In this document: positions 57,001 through 64,000 of the stretch, in pieces | How the letters are laid out: each line of letters starts with the position of its first letter | How positions within the stretch are numbered: the first letter of the stretch is position 1 | Origin: Brevibacillus antibioticus | GTDB lineage: Bacteria > Bacillota > Bacilli > Brevibacillales > Brevibacillaceae | Length of the DNA stretch: 64,000 bases | Reading direction: 5' to 3' | NCBI RefSeq assembly: GCF_005217615.1 | Contig: NZ_SZNK01000001.1 | Location: 5,393,001 to 5,457,000 of the forward strand | Program-made: the position numbers and the translations under genes | The notes under the pieces: model-generated | Databases searched by the model: none | Told to the model about the DNA's origin: nothing | Seen by the model: only the letters and a program-made list of their open reading frames with translations

Positions 57001-57290
57001 AAAACGAAGGAATTGTCGTGAAGCATATCGTGGCAGATGAAGCGGCGTGGATCGAGCTGTTGCAAGAGGAAGAAGCGGCCTTCGCTCTCGTTACTGCGAC
57101 GAAAGGCAATCGTCAGGGCCGGACAGGATTTGCCCTGCGAAGCCGGATGGTACAACAAGGTGTGCCATTGTTCTTTGCTGTCGATACGTTCGAGTTATAC
57201 GTGAAGTCTATTATGAAGAAAAGAGGTGGCTCGCATGCAGCCAGTGAAGATATTGGAACACTTTCAAAACTTGCCGTTGCAAAAGCATAA
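54048..57290 (+). CDS. carB: Carbamoyl-phosphate synthase large subunit
   Basis: 1080 residues, overlapping carA by 8 bp. Two homologous ATP-grasp halves ([20 protein letters not shown] at the start, [19 protein letters not shown] near 565), [10 protein letters not shown] and [10 protein letters not shown], then a C-terminal regulatory MGS-like domain from about 940. It forms carbamoyl phosphate from bicarbonate, ATP and ammonia. Confidence 0.96.
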   Translation: [1080 protein letters not shown]

Positions 57291-58206
57291 AGGAAAGGAC
57301 TTCCTACGCGTTGATGAATTCAACGGGGAAGAATTGATGGAGCTGCTCCATCTGTCTGCTCACGTCAAGCAATTGCAAAAGCTGGGACAGCCATTCCAGC
57401 CTTTGCAAGGCAAGACGCTGGGGATGATCTTTGACAAGGCTTCGACCCGCACGCGCGTCTCTTTTGAAGTAGGGATGCATCAGTTGGGTGGCCTGGGGAT
57501 GTTCATGAGCGGAAAAGAGCTGCAGCTCGGACGCGGGGAGCCGATCAGCGACACAGCAAAAGTTCTGTCTCGGTACGTGGATGCCATCATGATTCGCACT
57601 TTCTCCCACTCCTATGTAGAAGAGCTTGCTCTGCACGCGTCAATCCCCATTATCAATGGCTTGACCGATCTGTACCATCCTTGTCAGGCTTTGGCTGATC
57701 TGCTGACGATCTGGGAGCATAAAGGCAAGCTGAAGGGAGTCAAGCTCGCTTATGTAGGAGACGGCAACAACGTGGCGAACTCACTGGTACTGGGCGCAGC
57801 TCTGCTAGGCCTTGATGTGCGGGTGGCGACTCCAGCAGGCTACGAAATGGATGCCACTATTGTCGCAAAAGCTAGAGGGTACGCGAAACAAAGCGGTGGA
57901 AGCATGATGGTGACCACTGATCCGATAGAGGCTGTCATGGGGGCAGATGCTGTATACACGGACGTTTGGACTAGTATGGGTTTTGAGGAAGAAAATGAGG
58001 TGCGTTTGAAAGCTTTTGCTGACTATCAAGTGAACGAAAAATTAGTAGCAGCGGCAGATCGTAATTATCTCTTCTTGCACTGCTTGCCAGCACATCGTGG
58101 GGAAGAAGTGACAAGCGGGGTCATCGACGGATCGCGCTCTGTCATTTTTGATCAGGCTGAAAATAGATTGCACGCACAAAAGGCGATTTTGGCGGCGCTG
58201 GTATGA
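57235..58206 (+). CDS. argF: Ornithine carbamoyltransferase
   Basis: About 323 residues from ATG 57235 (AAAGAGGTGG upstream), overlapping carB by 56 bp. Carbamoyl-phosphate site KASTRTRVSFE, HPCQALADL, and the ornithine motif HCLPAHRGEE. It makes citrulline. A weak inverted repeat (TAGTTC/GAACTA) lies just after the stop. Confidence 0.96.
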   Translation: MQPVKILEHFQNLPLQKHKGKDFLRVDEFNGEELMELLHLSAHVKQLQKLGQPFQPLQGKTLGMIFDKASTRTRVSFEVGMHQLGGLGMFMSGKELQLGRGEPISDTAKVLSRYVDAIMIRTFSHSYVEELALHASIPIINGLTDLYHPCQALADLLTIWEHKGKLKGVKLAYVGDGNNVANSLVLGAALLGLDVRVATPAGYEMDATIVAKARGYAKQSGGSMMVTTDPIEAVMGADAVYTDVWTSMGFEEENEVRLKAFADYQVNEKLVAAADRNYLFLHCLPAHRGEEVTSGVIDGSRSVIFDQAENRLHAQKAILAALV

Positions 58207-58320
58207 ACATAGTTCTAGTTAAATGGAACTATTTGTAATTAAATCGAATAGACTATGAATCTATGATTGCCGAATTTTGTCATTTATGTGTAAAATAAAG
58301 GTAGGAAAGAAGCGAAGAAG

Positions 58321-58486
58321 TACGGACTGTATCTGGTCGCTTGGTCCGTATGGAGCCAGTAGCGAATCCAACTTTTTCCGTAATGGAAAAGGAAAGGGGA
58401 GCAGGGGCTGTACTTGGTCGCTTGGCCTCTGCATCACGGACAGTAGCGAAGCCAGCTTTCTCCACTATGCCTGAAGGGGGGAAAAG
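58321..58486 (+). ncRNA. Tandem pseudoknotted RNA elements, candidate riboswitch-like leader
   Basis: Two copies 80 bp apart. Copy A: stem TACGGAC (58321-58327)/GTCCGTA (58344-58350); copy B: stem GCAGGGGC (58401-58408)/GCCTCTGC (58425-58432). Both close a 16-base loop that is identical at 14 positions (TGTA-NN-TGGTCGCTTG). In each copy TCGCT of the loop can pair with AGCGA in a conserved downstream AGTAGCGAA (58361-58365; 58445-58449). A third hairpin follows: CTTTTTCC/GGAAAAGG in A (58372-58379/58385-58392), CTTTCTCC with GGGAAAAG in B. The B version includes part of the ribosome site of the next gene. It does not match any riboswitch class I can name. Confidence 0.6.
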
Positions 58487-58489
58487 AAA

Positions 58490-58567
58490 ATGAAAAAATG
58501 GTTCGCGGCAATTATGATGGTGGTAGCAATCGTAGCAGCTACTTCTGCAAACTACAACATTGGGTAA
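58490..58567 (+). CDS. 25-residue exported or membrane peptide
   Basis: ATG 58490 follows GAAGGGGGG with 8-base spacing. The product starts MKKWFAAIMMVVAIVAATSA, a lysine start with a hydrophobic core and an A-T-S-A cleavage-like end, then NYNIG. It looks like a signal peptide with a five-residue tail, as in Phr-type signalling pre-peptides, or a small membrane peptide/toxin. No Rap-like gene is next to it. A terminator follows, so it is a gene of its own with the long RNA leader. Confidence 0.65.
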   Translation: MKKWFAAIMMVVAIVAATSANYNIG

Positions 58568-58581
58568 TATTGGATACGAAT

Positions 58582-58613
58582 AAAACACCGCTTGTAACAA
58601 GAGTGGTGTTTTT
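58582..58613 (+). terminator. Terminator after the 25-residue peptide gene
   Basis: AAAACACC and CTTGT pair with ACAAG and GGTGTTTT around a short loop and small bulge, followed by T residues. Confidence 0.8.
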
Positions 58614-58639
58614 CTCTAATATTTTGGGGGAATACCTTT

Positions 58640-59191
58640 ATGCTACTTGATGTGATTGGTTTATCGTTTGTAATTGCTCTATTAAGAGGAGGAAGGATTA
58701 AAGAGTTTCCGAAGTTTCATAAACTCTCTCTGCTCTTTATTAGTATAGCCCTACAAGCTCTTTCAGCGCTCTATCCCCCGGCAGGAGGGATATTCGTATC
58801 AATCTCTTATGTATTCATACTAGCCTTTCTATTGTTCAATCGCCAATCTGAGGATATACGTATCTTCATGATGGGCTGGTTTTTGAATTCATTGGCTATT
58901 TGGACAAACAATGGAAGAATGCCGATTGATTTGGAACAAGCGAAAAAGCTGCCTTACGATCTTACTCCGGTTATCAATGGGACGAATTTTAAACACAGTA
59001 TTTTGACTGAGAGTACAAATTTGCCGTTTTTAACAGATGTCATCTACATGCCTTCCATTATTCCAAGGGTAATCAGCATAGGCGATATTTTTATTATGCT
59101 AGGTGCGTTTTTATTAGTACAACGCTTAATGAATAAGCCAATCTCACTATTACAACTTCGAGAAGGAAAAAACTATGCAACGAAAAGTTGA
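58640..59191 (+). CDS. DUF5317 family membrane protein
   Basis: 183 residues. Three or four membrane segments (LLDVIGLSFVIALLRGG, LSLLFISIALQALSALY, FVSISYVFILAFLLF, and one near the C-terminus). The NNGRMPI motif is typical of DUF5317, a family often found beside HD-GYP genes. Function unknown. TTGGGGG upstream of the start. It overlaps the HD-GYP gene by 17 bp, so the two are coupled. Confidence 0.8.
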   Translation: MLLDVIGLSFVIALLRGGRIKEFPKFHKLSLLFISIALQALSALYPPAGGIFVSISYVFILAFLLFNRQSEDIRIFMMGWFLNSLAIWTNNGRMPIDLEQAKKLPYDLTPVINGTNFKHSILTESTNLPFLTDVIYMPSIIPRVISIGDIFIMLGAFLLVQRLMNKPISLLQLREGKNYATKS

Positions 59192-60509
59192 GTTTGGATC
59201 AACAATGAAAAAAATAGTGGTGACTTGGATTTTTCCACTAGCGGCGTTAGTGATTTTTTATGATTCGTTGTCTGATTGGGAGCCAAGAGAGCATTGGGGA
59301 GTTTTGTTTGCGTATACATTACTCACCATCTTTTCTACGTTCGCTCCTATACGGACGTTGAACACCATATTGACACTAAACAATGCAGTTATTTTTTCTG
59401 GTATTCTCCTCTTTGGGGCCTGGGTAGGTGTTTGGTCGGCCGTTGTTGAAACGTTGATACTGGCGTTTCTAATCAGGGCCAACCCGATAAAGGCTTTGGC
59501 AAATATTGGACAGCTGGTGCTAACGATTTGGTTTGTCGATCTCTTCAAAAACTCTATAGGCAATGTACCAGCTTCCACGATGATAACGGATCTACTTTTA
59601 GCTGTATCGTATTGGTTTATTAATATAATCCTATGTGGTTTAGGGATTTCTTACTTTTTTAAGACGAACTGGTTTACAACCGTTCAGAAAATGGCAAAAG
59701 GAACAACGCTCACATACCTTTTGCTCATGGTAATGGTGGGAATCGGATCTCGGCTGTTTGAGACATATGGATTATACACATTAGTTCCCATGATGGCTGC
59801 TTTTATCACGATGAGTTTTGTATTCCATCAATATTACGATAGTATGAATAAGCTCCAACAAAAAGTGGAAGAAGTCAAAACATTCAACCATAAGTTTTTG
59901 ACTGCCATGGCGGCTTCTATTGATGCGCGTGATCGTTACACGAGTGGTCATTCCCAACGAGTGGCTCACTGGGGAAGAGAAATTGCCAAGGATATTGGTT
60001 TGTCTGCTACAAAAGTGGAAGAAATTTATGTTGGCGGTCTTTTGCACGACATTGGAAAAATCGGCATCGAAGACGAAATTCTCAATAAAAAAGGAAAGCT
60101 GACCCCGGAAGAGTATGACAAGATCAAGCAGCACACGGTCATTGGCTACGAAATTATTTTGCAAGCAGGGATGTTCAATGAATTGCTTCCTGCGATCCGT
60201 TCCCATCATGAACGAATAGATGGAAGGGGATATCCGGATGGTTTAGCCGGGGATGAGATTCCACTGATGGCGAGAATTTTAGCCATTTCAGACGCTTTTG
60301 ATGCGATGGTCGCGGACAGGCCATATCGAAAAGGTTTGCCTGTGGAGGAAGCGCTTCAAGAAATCAGAAGGGGCTCTGGTACCCAATTTGATCCGATATT
60401 GGCGGAGCATTTTATCAGAATCGTTCAGCGACTGCCGTACGAAGAGTTGCAAAGCATTATCGGTATAGAGTCCATCCCACAAAAACAGTTACAGGAGGCA
60501 ATAAGATGA
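59175..60509 (+). CDS. Membrane HD-GYP protein, probable cyclic di-GMP phosphodiesterase
   Basis: 444 residues. About six N-terminal membrane segments (to about 220) form a sensor region; a short coiled coil (MNKLQQKVEEVKTF) leads to an HD-GYP domain: GHSQRVAHWG, LLHDIGKIGI, KQHTVIGYEI, SHHERIDGRGYPDGLAGDEI, DAFDAMVADRPYRKG. All metal-binding and GYP residues are present, so it is probably active. ATG 59175 is favoured by GAGAAGGA upstream. Confidence 0.92.
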   Translation: MQRKVEFGSTMKKIVVTWIFPLAALVIFYDSLSDWEPREHWGVLFAYTLLTIFSTFAPIRTLNTILTLNNAVIFSGILLFGAWVGVWSAVVETLILAFLIRANPIKALANIGQLVLTIWFVDLFKNSIGNVPASTMITDLLLAVSYWFINIILCGLGISYFFKTNWFTTVQKMAKGTTLTYLLLMVMVGIGSRLFETYGLYTLVPMMAAFITMSFVFHQYYDSMNKLQQKVEEVKTFNHKFLTAMAASIDARDRYTSGHSQRVAHWGREIAKDIGLSATKVEEIYVGGLLHDIGKIGIEDEILNKKGKLTPEEYDKIKQHTVIGYEIILQAGMFNELLPAIRSHHERIDGRGYPDGLAGDEIPLMARILAISDAFDAMVADRPYRKGLPVEEALQEIRRGSGTQFDPILAEHFIRIVQRLPYEELQSIIGIESIPQKQLQEAIR

Positions 60510-60534
60510 GGTGCCCCTTGTAACTGTTTTTATT
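60482..60534. terminator. Bidirectional terminator between HD-GYP and phosphatase genes
   Basis: AAAACAGTTACAGGAGGC and its near complement GCCCCTTGTAACTGTTTT form a long stem; its 5' arm lies within the last HD-GYP codons. Confidence 0.8.
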
Positions 60535-60537
60535 CGT

Positions 60538-61077
60538 TTACGACCAGATGCGGACGAGCTCTCTGGTTTCTAAATGGCAGGTAAGCTTGAATACATCTGG
60601 ATTGCTTAATTTCTCCCAATCGTGAAAGCCAAAGCGGTCATCCATTGATTTCATGAGCAAGGCCAGCAGGCATCCGTGGCTAACAAGGACGATATCTTTA
60701 TGCTCGTCTGCCAAAATCTCAGTGAGCAACGAATTTGCCCGGTTGATAGCAGTGAGACTGGATTCGCCTCCTTCGAGTTCAAGCGTCAGGTCATCGAACG
60801 TATCGCGTAATCGCTCGAACCAATCCTCACGTGGTACTCCGCTAAGGACGCGCTCGATCAAACGCGTGTCTTCTTCAACCACGATGCCACGCTCCTGTGC
60901 AAGAGGCCGGATGGTAGCAATCGCTCGATGATACGGACTCGAAATGATTCGATCAATGGGGGAGGCTGTGAAGAAGGTGGCAAGCTCCCGAGCTTGCACT
61001 TCTCCCTTTTCCGTAAGCAGGGCTTCGGGTTCTTGGCCAGCAGCCTGACAATGACGTACCAAATAAATTGTTTTCAT
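60538..61077 (-). CDS. Histidine phosphatase family protein
   Basis: 179 residues on the minus strand, phosphoglycerate-mutase fold. Catalytic motif LVRHCQAAG (phospho-His10 region), second His in LVSHGCLLALL, and ISSPYHRAIAT. The substrate is not known; such proteins dephosphorylate sugar phosphates or small metabolites. Start follows GGAGGGAT. Confidence 0.87.
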   Translation of the reverse strand: MKTIYLVRHCQAAGQEPEALLTEKGEVQARELATFFTASPIDRIISSPYHRAIATIRPLAQERGIVVEEDTRLIERVLSGVPREDWFERLRDTFDDLTLELEGGESSLTAINRANSLLTEILADEHKDIVLVSHGCLLALLMKSMDDRFGFHDWEKLSNPDVFKLTCHLETRELVRIWS

Positions 61078-61171
61078 AATCCCTCCAGCGGAACTTCTTC
61101 TCTGTAATTCCTCCTTTCACTCATTCTCTATCTTGGACAAGTTTCCCTTTCAACCTTGCAACCTTGCAACA

Positions 61172-61248
61172 TTTATGCATAAACGGATGATGAGTATGCA
61201 TAAAAGCAAGATGCGCTTTATGCGAGAAATGTATAACCTCTTATGCAT
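61172..61248 (+). promoter_or_regulatory. Repeated TATGCAT elements upstream of argG
   Basis: TATGCAT occurs at 61174-61180 (within the palindrome TTTATGCATAAA), at 61195-61201 and, as TTATGCAT, at 61241-61248. The first two are 21 bp apart, two helical turns. They may be AhrC/ArgR half-sites, since the ARG box contains ATGNATAAA. A CCTTGCAA direct repeat lies just before them (61153-61168). Confidence 0.45.
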
Positions 61249-61294
61249 CCCTGTTTTTGTCTGCGAATTCACAAAAAATATACAAGAAAAATAG

Positions 61295-61323
61295 TTGTAT
61301 TTTTATTAGTTCGTTTGTATAAT
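61295..61323 (+). promoter_or_regulatory. argG promoter
   Basis: TTGTAT (61295-61300), 17 bp, TATAAT (61318-61323). The -35 and spacing equal those of the argC promoter. Confidence 0.8.
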
Positions 61324-61363
61324 TACTCGCATGAGAGAAACTTCGAAACGGGGAGAGAGAATG

Positions 61364-62623
61364 ATGGCAAAAGATAAAATTGTGTTGGCCTATTCAGGCG
61401 GTTTAGATACATCGGTAGCAATTAAATGGCTGCAAGATACGTATAACTACGATGTCATTGCAGTTGCATTGGATGTAGGGGAAGGGAAAGACCTCGATTT
61501 CGTACAGAAAAAAGCATTGCAGGTAGGGGCGTTGAAATCAATCGTAGTGGATGCAAAGGATGCATTCGCAGAGGAATTCGTATTGCCAGCTCTGAAGGCA
61601 AACGCCATGTACGAAGGCAAATATCCATTGGTGTCTGCACTGTCGCGTTACCTGATTTCGCGCGTGCTGGTTGAAATCGCAGAAAAAGAAGGTGCGGTAG
61701 CTGTCGCACACGGTTGCACAGGAAAAGGAAACGACCAGGTACGTTTCGATGTTTCCTTTACAGCGCTGAACCCGGATATCCAAATCGTGGCGCCGGTGCG
61801 GGAATGGGGCTGGACGCGTGACGAAGAGATCGAATATGCGAAAAAGAACAATATCCCGATCCCAATCGATCTGGACAATCCATATAGCATCGACCAAAAC
61901 CTCTGGGGCAGAAGCTGTGAGTGTGGTGTTCTGGAAGATCCATGGGCAGCTCCTCCAGAAGGTGCATACGATCTGACGAAGTCGATCATGGATGCTCCAG
62001 ACGAGGCAGAAGAAATCGAAATCACGTTCGTACAAGGGAAGCCAATCGCATTGAACGGCGAAGAGCTCCCACTGGCTGAGCTGATCCTCAAGCTGAACAA
62101 AATCGCTGGAAACCATGGCGTAGGCCGTATCGACCATGTGGAAAACCGTTTGGTGGGCATCAAATCTCGCGAAGTTTACGAGACACCGGCTGCGACTACC
62201 TTGATTTTGGCTCACCGTGAGCTGGAATTCTTGACGCAACCTCGTGAGGTCGCTCAATTCAAACCAATTGTCGAGCAAAAACTGGCGCAAGTGATTTACG
62301 AGGGTCTCTGGTATTCGCCCATTCGCAATGCTGTCCAGGCATTCATTGAAGAAACGCAAAAACACGTATCGGGTGTCGTACGCGTGAAGCTGCACAAAGG
62401 ACATGCGATCGTTGTGGGTCGCACCTCTGCATCGTCTCTCTACAGCCATGAGCTGGCGACTTACAATGCAGGAGATCAATTCGACCACAAAGCAGCACTT
62501 GGTTTCATCAAGCTGTGGGGTCTGCCTACCAAAGTATACGCACAGGTAAACGAGGGTGTCCTGCACGAAAATAAAAACACCGCGATTAAGATTTTGGATG
62601 AAAAGGATGCGATTAAGCAATGA
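61364..62623 (+). CDS. argG: Argininosuccinate synthase
   Basis: About 419 residues from ATG 61364 (GGGGAGAG upstream); the in-frame ATG at 61331 coincides with the predicted transcription start and is unlikely. P-loop [28 protein letters not shown], and [14 protein letters not shown]. It joins citrulline and aspartate using ATP. Its stop overlaps the argH start (ATGA). Confidence 0.96.
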   Translation: MAKDKIVLAYSGGLDTSVAIKWLQDTYNYDVIAVALDVGEGKDLDFVQKKALQVGALKSIVVDAKDAFAEEFVLPALKANAMYEGKYPLVSALSRYLISRVLVEIAEKEGAVAVAHGCTGKGNDQVRFDVSFTALNPDIQIVAPVREWGWTRDEEIEYAKKNNIPIPIDLDNPYSIDQNLWGRSCECGVLEDPWAAPPEGAYDLTKSIMDAPDEAEEIEITFVQGKPIALNGEELPLAELILKLNKIAGNHGVGRIDHVENRLVGIKSREVYETPAATTLILAHRELEFLTQPREVAQFKPIVEQKLAQVIYEGLWYSPIRNAVQAFIEETQKHVSGVVRVKLHKGHAIVVGRTSASSLYSHELATYNAGDQFDHKAALGFIKLWGLPTKVYAQVNEGVLHENKNTAIKILDEKDAIKQ

Positions 62624-64000
62624 AACTCTGGGGAGGACGCTTCACGAAGCCGACAAATCAACTCGTAGAAGAGTATACCGCTTCTATTTCTTTCGACCAG
62701 AAAATGTGGCGACAGGACATCGTTGGAAGCCTGGCTCATGTTGCCATGTTGGGCAAGTGCGGTATCCTGCCGATGGAGGAAGTAAGACAGATCATTGCTG
62801 GTTTGAAAAAAGTAAAAGAGAAAATTGAGCGCGGGCAAGCTGAGTTTCTCGTTGCGCACGAAGATGTGCATATGAATATTGAAAAGATGCTGATTGAAGA
62901 GATCGGTCCGTTGGGGGGCAAACTCCACACCGGCCGTAGCCGCAATGATCAGGTTGCGTTGGATATGCACCTGTACCTCAGAGAAAAGCTGATGGAGATT
63001 ATCCAATTGGCGATGTATTTGCAAGAGGCATTGCTTGAGAAAGCGAGCCAGCATCTCGATACCGTCATGCCAGGCTATACACATTTGCAGCGTGCGCAAC
63101 CAGTATTGTTTGGCTATCACCTGATGGCGTATGTGTCCATGCTGCAACGTGATATCGAACGGATGACCGAGACGTGGAAGCGTGTAAATGTGCTGCCGCT
63201 GGGCGCTGGTGCCCTCGCAGGTACGACATTCCCGATCGACCGCAGTTTTGTAGCGGAATTGCTGCAATTTGACGGTATCTATCAAAACAGCATGGATGCA
63301 GTGAGTGATCGCGACTTCATCGTCGAATTTTTGGCAGACGGCTCTTTGGTCATGACCCATCTTTCCCGTCTGTGCGAAGAGCTCGTCATCTGGAGCAGTC
63401 AGGAATTCTCCTTTGTGGAGCTAGACGACGCATTTTGCACGGGGTCCAGTATCATGCCGCAAAAGAAAAATCCTGATGTGGCTGAGCTAGTTCGCGGAAA
63501 AACAGGGCGTGTTTACGGCAATCTGTTTGGATTGTTGACCGTATTGAAAGGTTTGCCGCTGGCGTACAACAAGGACATGCAAGAAGATAAAGAGGGCATG
63601 TTCGATACGGTAGCTACCATTCATGGTGCACTGGCGTTGCTCACACCGATGATTAAGACGATGCAAGTCAAAGCAGATCGCATGCGTCAAGCAGTTACCA
63701 ACGATTTTTCCAATGCGACAGACTTGGCAGATTACTTGGTTCGCAAAGACATGCCGTTCCGGCAGGCGCATGAAGTCGTAGGGAGAACCGTCTTGTACTG
63801 CATCGAGCAGCAAAAATATCTTCTTGATCTGACCTTGGAAGAATTCCAAAGCTTCTCAGAGGCTATTGGGGCAGATGTGTATGACGCTCTAGCTGTTGAG
63901 ACCGTTGTCAATGCACGCAACGTGCTGGGTGGGACCGCTCGCAATCAGGTAGAAGTCCAAATGGATTGGTACCGCAAGCGACTGGTAGAAACACATGCTT
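62620..64000 (+). CDS. argH: Argininosuccinate lyase, cut by the window end
   Basis: Open from ATG 62620 to the right edge (460 codons), so only about the last ten residues are missing. The start [44 protein letters not shown] and the fumarase-family signature [12 protein letters not shown] are present. It splits argininosuccinate to arginine and fumarate, the last step of the pathway. Translationally coupled to argG. Confidence 0.95.
   Translation, partial: MKLWGGRFTKPTNQLVEEYTASISFDQKMWRQDIVGSLAHVAMLGKCGILPMEEVRQIIAGLKKVKEKIERGQAEFLVAHEDVHMNIEKMLIEEIGPLGGKLHTGRSRNDQVALDMHLYLREKLMEIIQLAMYLQEALLEKASQHLDTVMPGYTHLQRAQPVLFGYHLMAYVSMLQRDIERMTETWKRVNVLPLGAGALAGTTFPIDRSFVAELLQFDGIYQNSMDAVSDRDFIVEFLADGSLVMTHLSRLCEELVIWSSQEFSFVELDDAFCTGSSIMPQKKNPDVAELVRGKTGRVYGNLFGLLTVLKGLPLAYNKDMQEDKEGMFDTVATIHGALALLTPMIKTMQVKADRMRQAVTNDFSNATDLADYLVRKDMPFRQAHEVVGRTVLYCIEQQKYLLDLTLEEFQSFSEAIGADVYDALAVETVVNARNVLGGTARNQVEVQMDWYRKRLVETHA

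Noticed and set aside
58277..58474. A 65-codon frame through the tandem RNA region, with a repeated WSLG...SSE pattern
   Set aside because: No convincing ribosome site, and the compensating stem changes are better explained by RNA structure. It is kept as the main alternative in the RNA finding.
61538..62620. 360-codon minus-strand frame opposite argG
   Set aside because: Shadow of argG; Cys/Phe/Arg-rich product without start signal.
1..64000. tRNA, rRNA, insertion sequences, integrases or prophage
   Set aside because: I looked for tRNA-like clover leaves, transposase motifs and phage genes and saw none that I could support.

Overview
The window is from a motile, low-to-mid G+C Gram-positive bacterium of the Bacillales. 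A Brevibacillus-like member of the Paenibacillaceae is the best guess. Three things point there: S-layer assembly (SLAP) proteins beside an SLH-anchored protease, the Bacillus-type gene order degSU-comF-flgMNKL-fliW-csrA-hag and hpf-secA-prfB-cccB, and a sigma-D/CsrA/DegSU regulatory layout. Species assignment is inference only.

Layout. 1-4000: the end of one S-layer assembly protein, a complete second one, and an exported subtilase with three SLH domains. 4016-5557: metK behind a SAM-I riboswitch. 5654-8985: polysaccharide deacetylase, degS, degU and a small membrane protein. 9135-11899: comFA-comFC. 11987-18124: flagellar late genes (yvyF, flgM, flgN, flgK, flgL, a DUF6470 protein, fliW, csrA, hag). 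18144-27645: one long operon with a Maf-type flagellin glycosyltransferase and a full set of legionaminic acid genes (legB, legC, legG, legI, legH, ptmE, legF). 27639-30523: flaG, fliD, fliS, a fliT-like gene and a convergent yjfB-type small gene. 31061-37006: a secreted protein of about 1980 residues made of 21 repeats of 93 residues. 37183-38863: motA-motB. 39043-40703: a cluster of DnaA boxes and a polar amino-acid ABC transporter (binding protein and permease only). 40803-49613: HD-GYP protein, hpf, secA, a hypothetical gene, prfB with its programmed frameshift, a PAS histidine kinase, a YciI protein and a cytochrome c lipoprotein. 49681-58206: argC-argB-argD and carA-carB-argF. 58321-60509: two tandem pseudoknotted RNA elements in front of a 25-residue exported peptide, then a DUF5317 membrane protein and a membrane HD-GYP protein. 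60538-64000: a histidine phosphatase, then argG-argH (argH runs off the end).

How it works together. Sites of the form TAAN-N16-(G/T)(C/T)CGAT(A/G)N precede flgM, hag, the maf/leg operon, flaG, the giant repeat protein and motA. This suggests that filament synthesis, flagellin glycosylation, filament capping, motor function and the giant secreted protein form one sigma-D regulon. FliW, CsrA and a CsrA-type hairpin in the hag leader reproduce the flagellin homeostasis switch. The arginine genes cover ornithine to arginine plus dedicated carbamoyl phosphate synthesis, but argJ is not in its usual place between argC and argB. The least explained element is the tandem RNA at 58321-58486: two copies keep the same 16-nt loop while their stems change by compensating substitutions, and the second copy can pair with the ribosome binding site of the tiny peptide gene.
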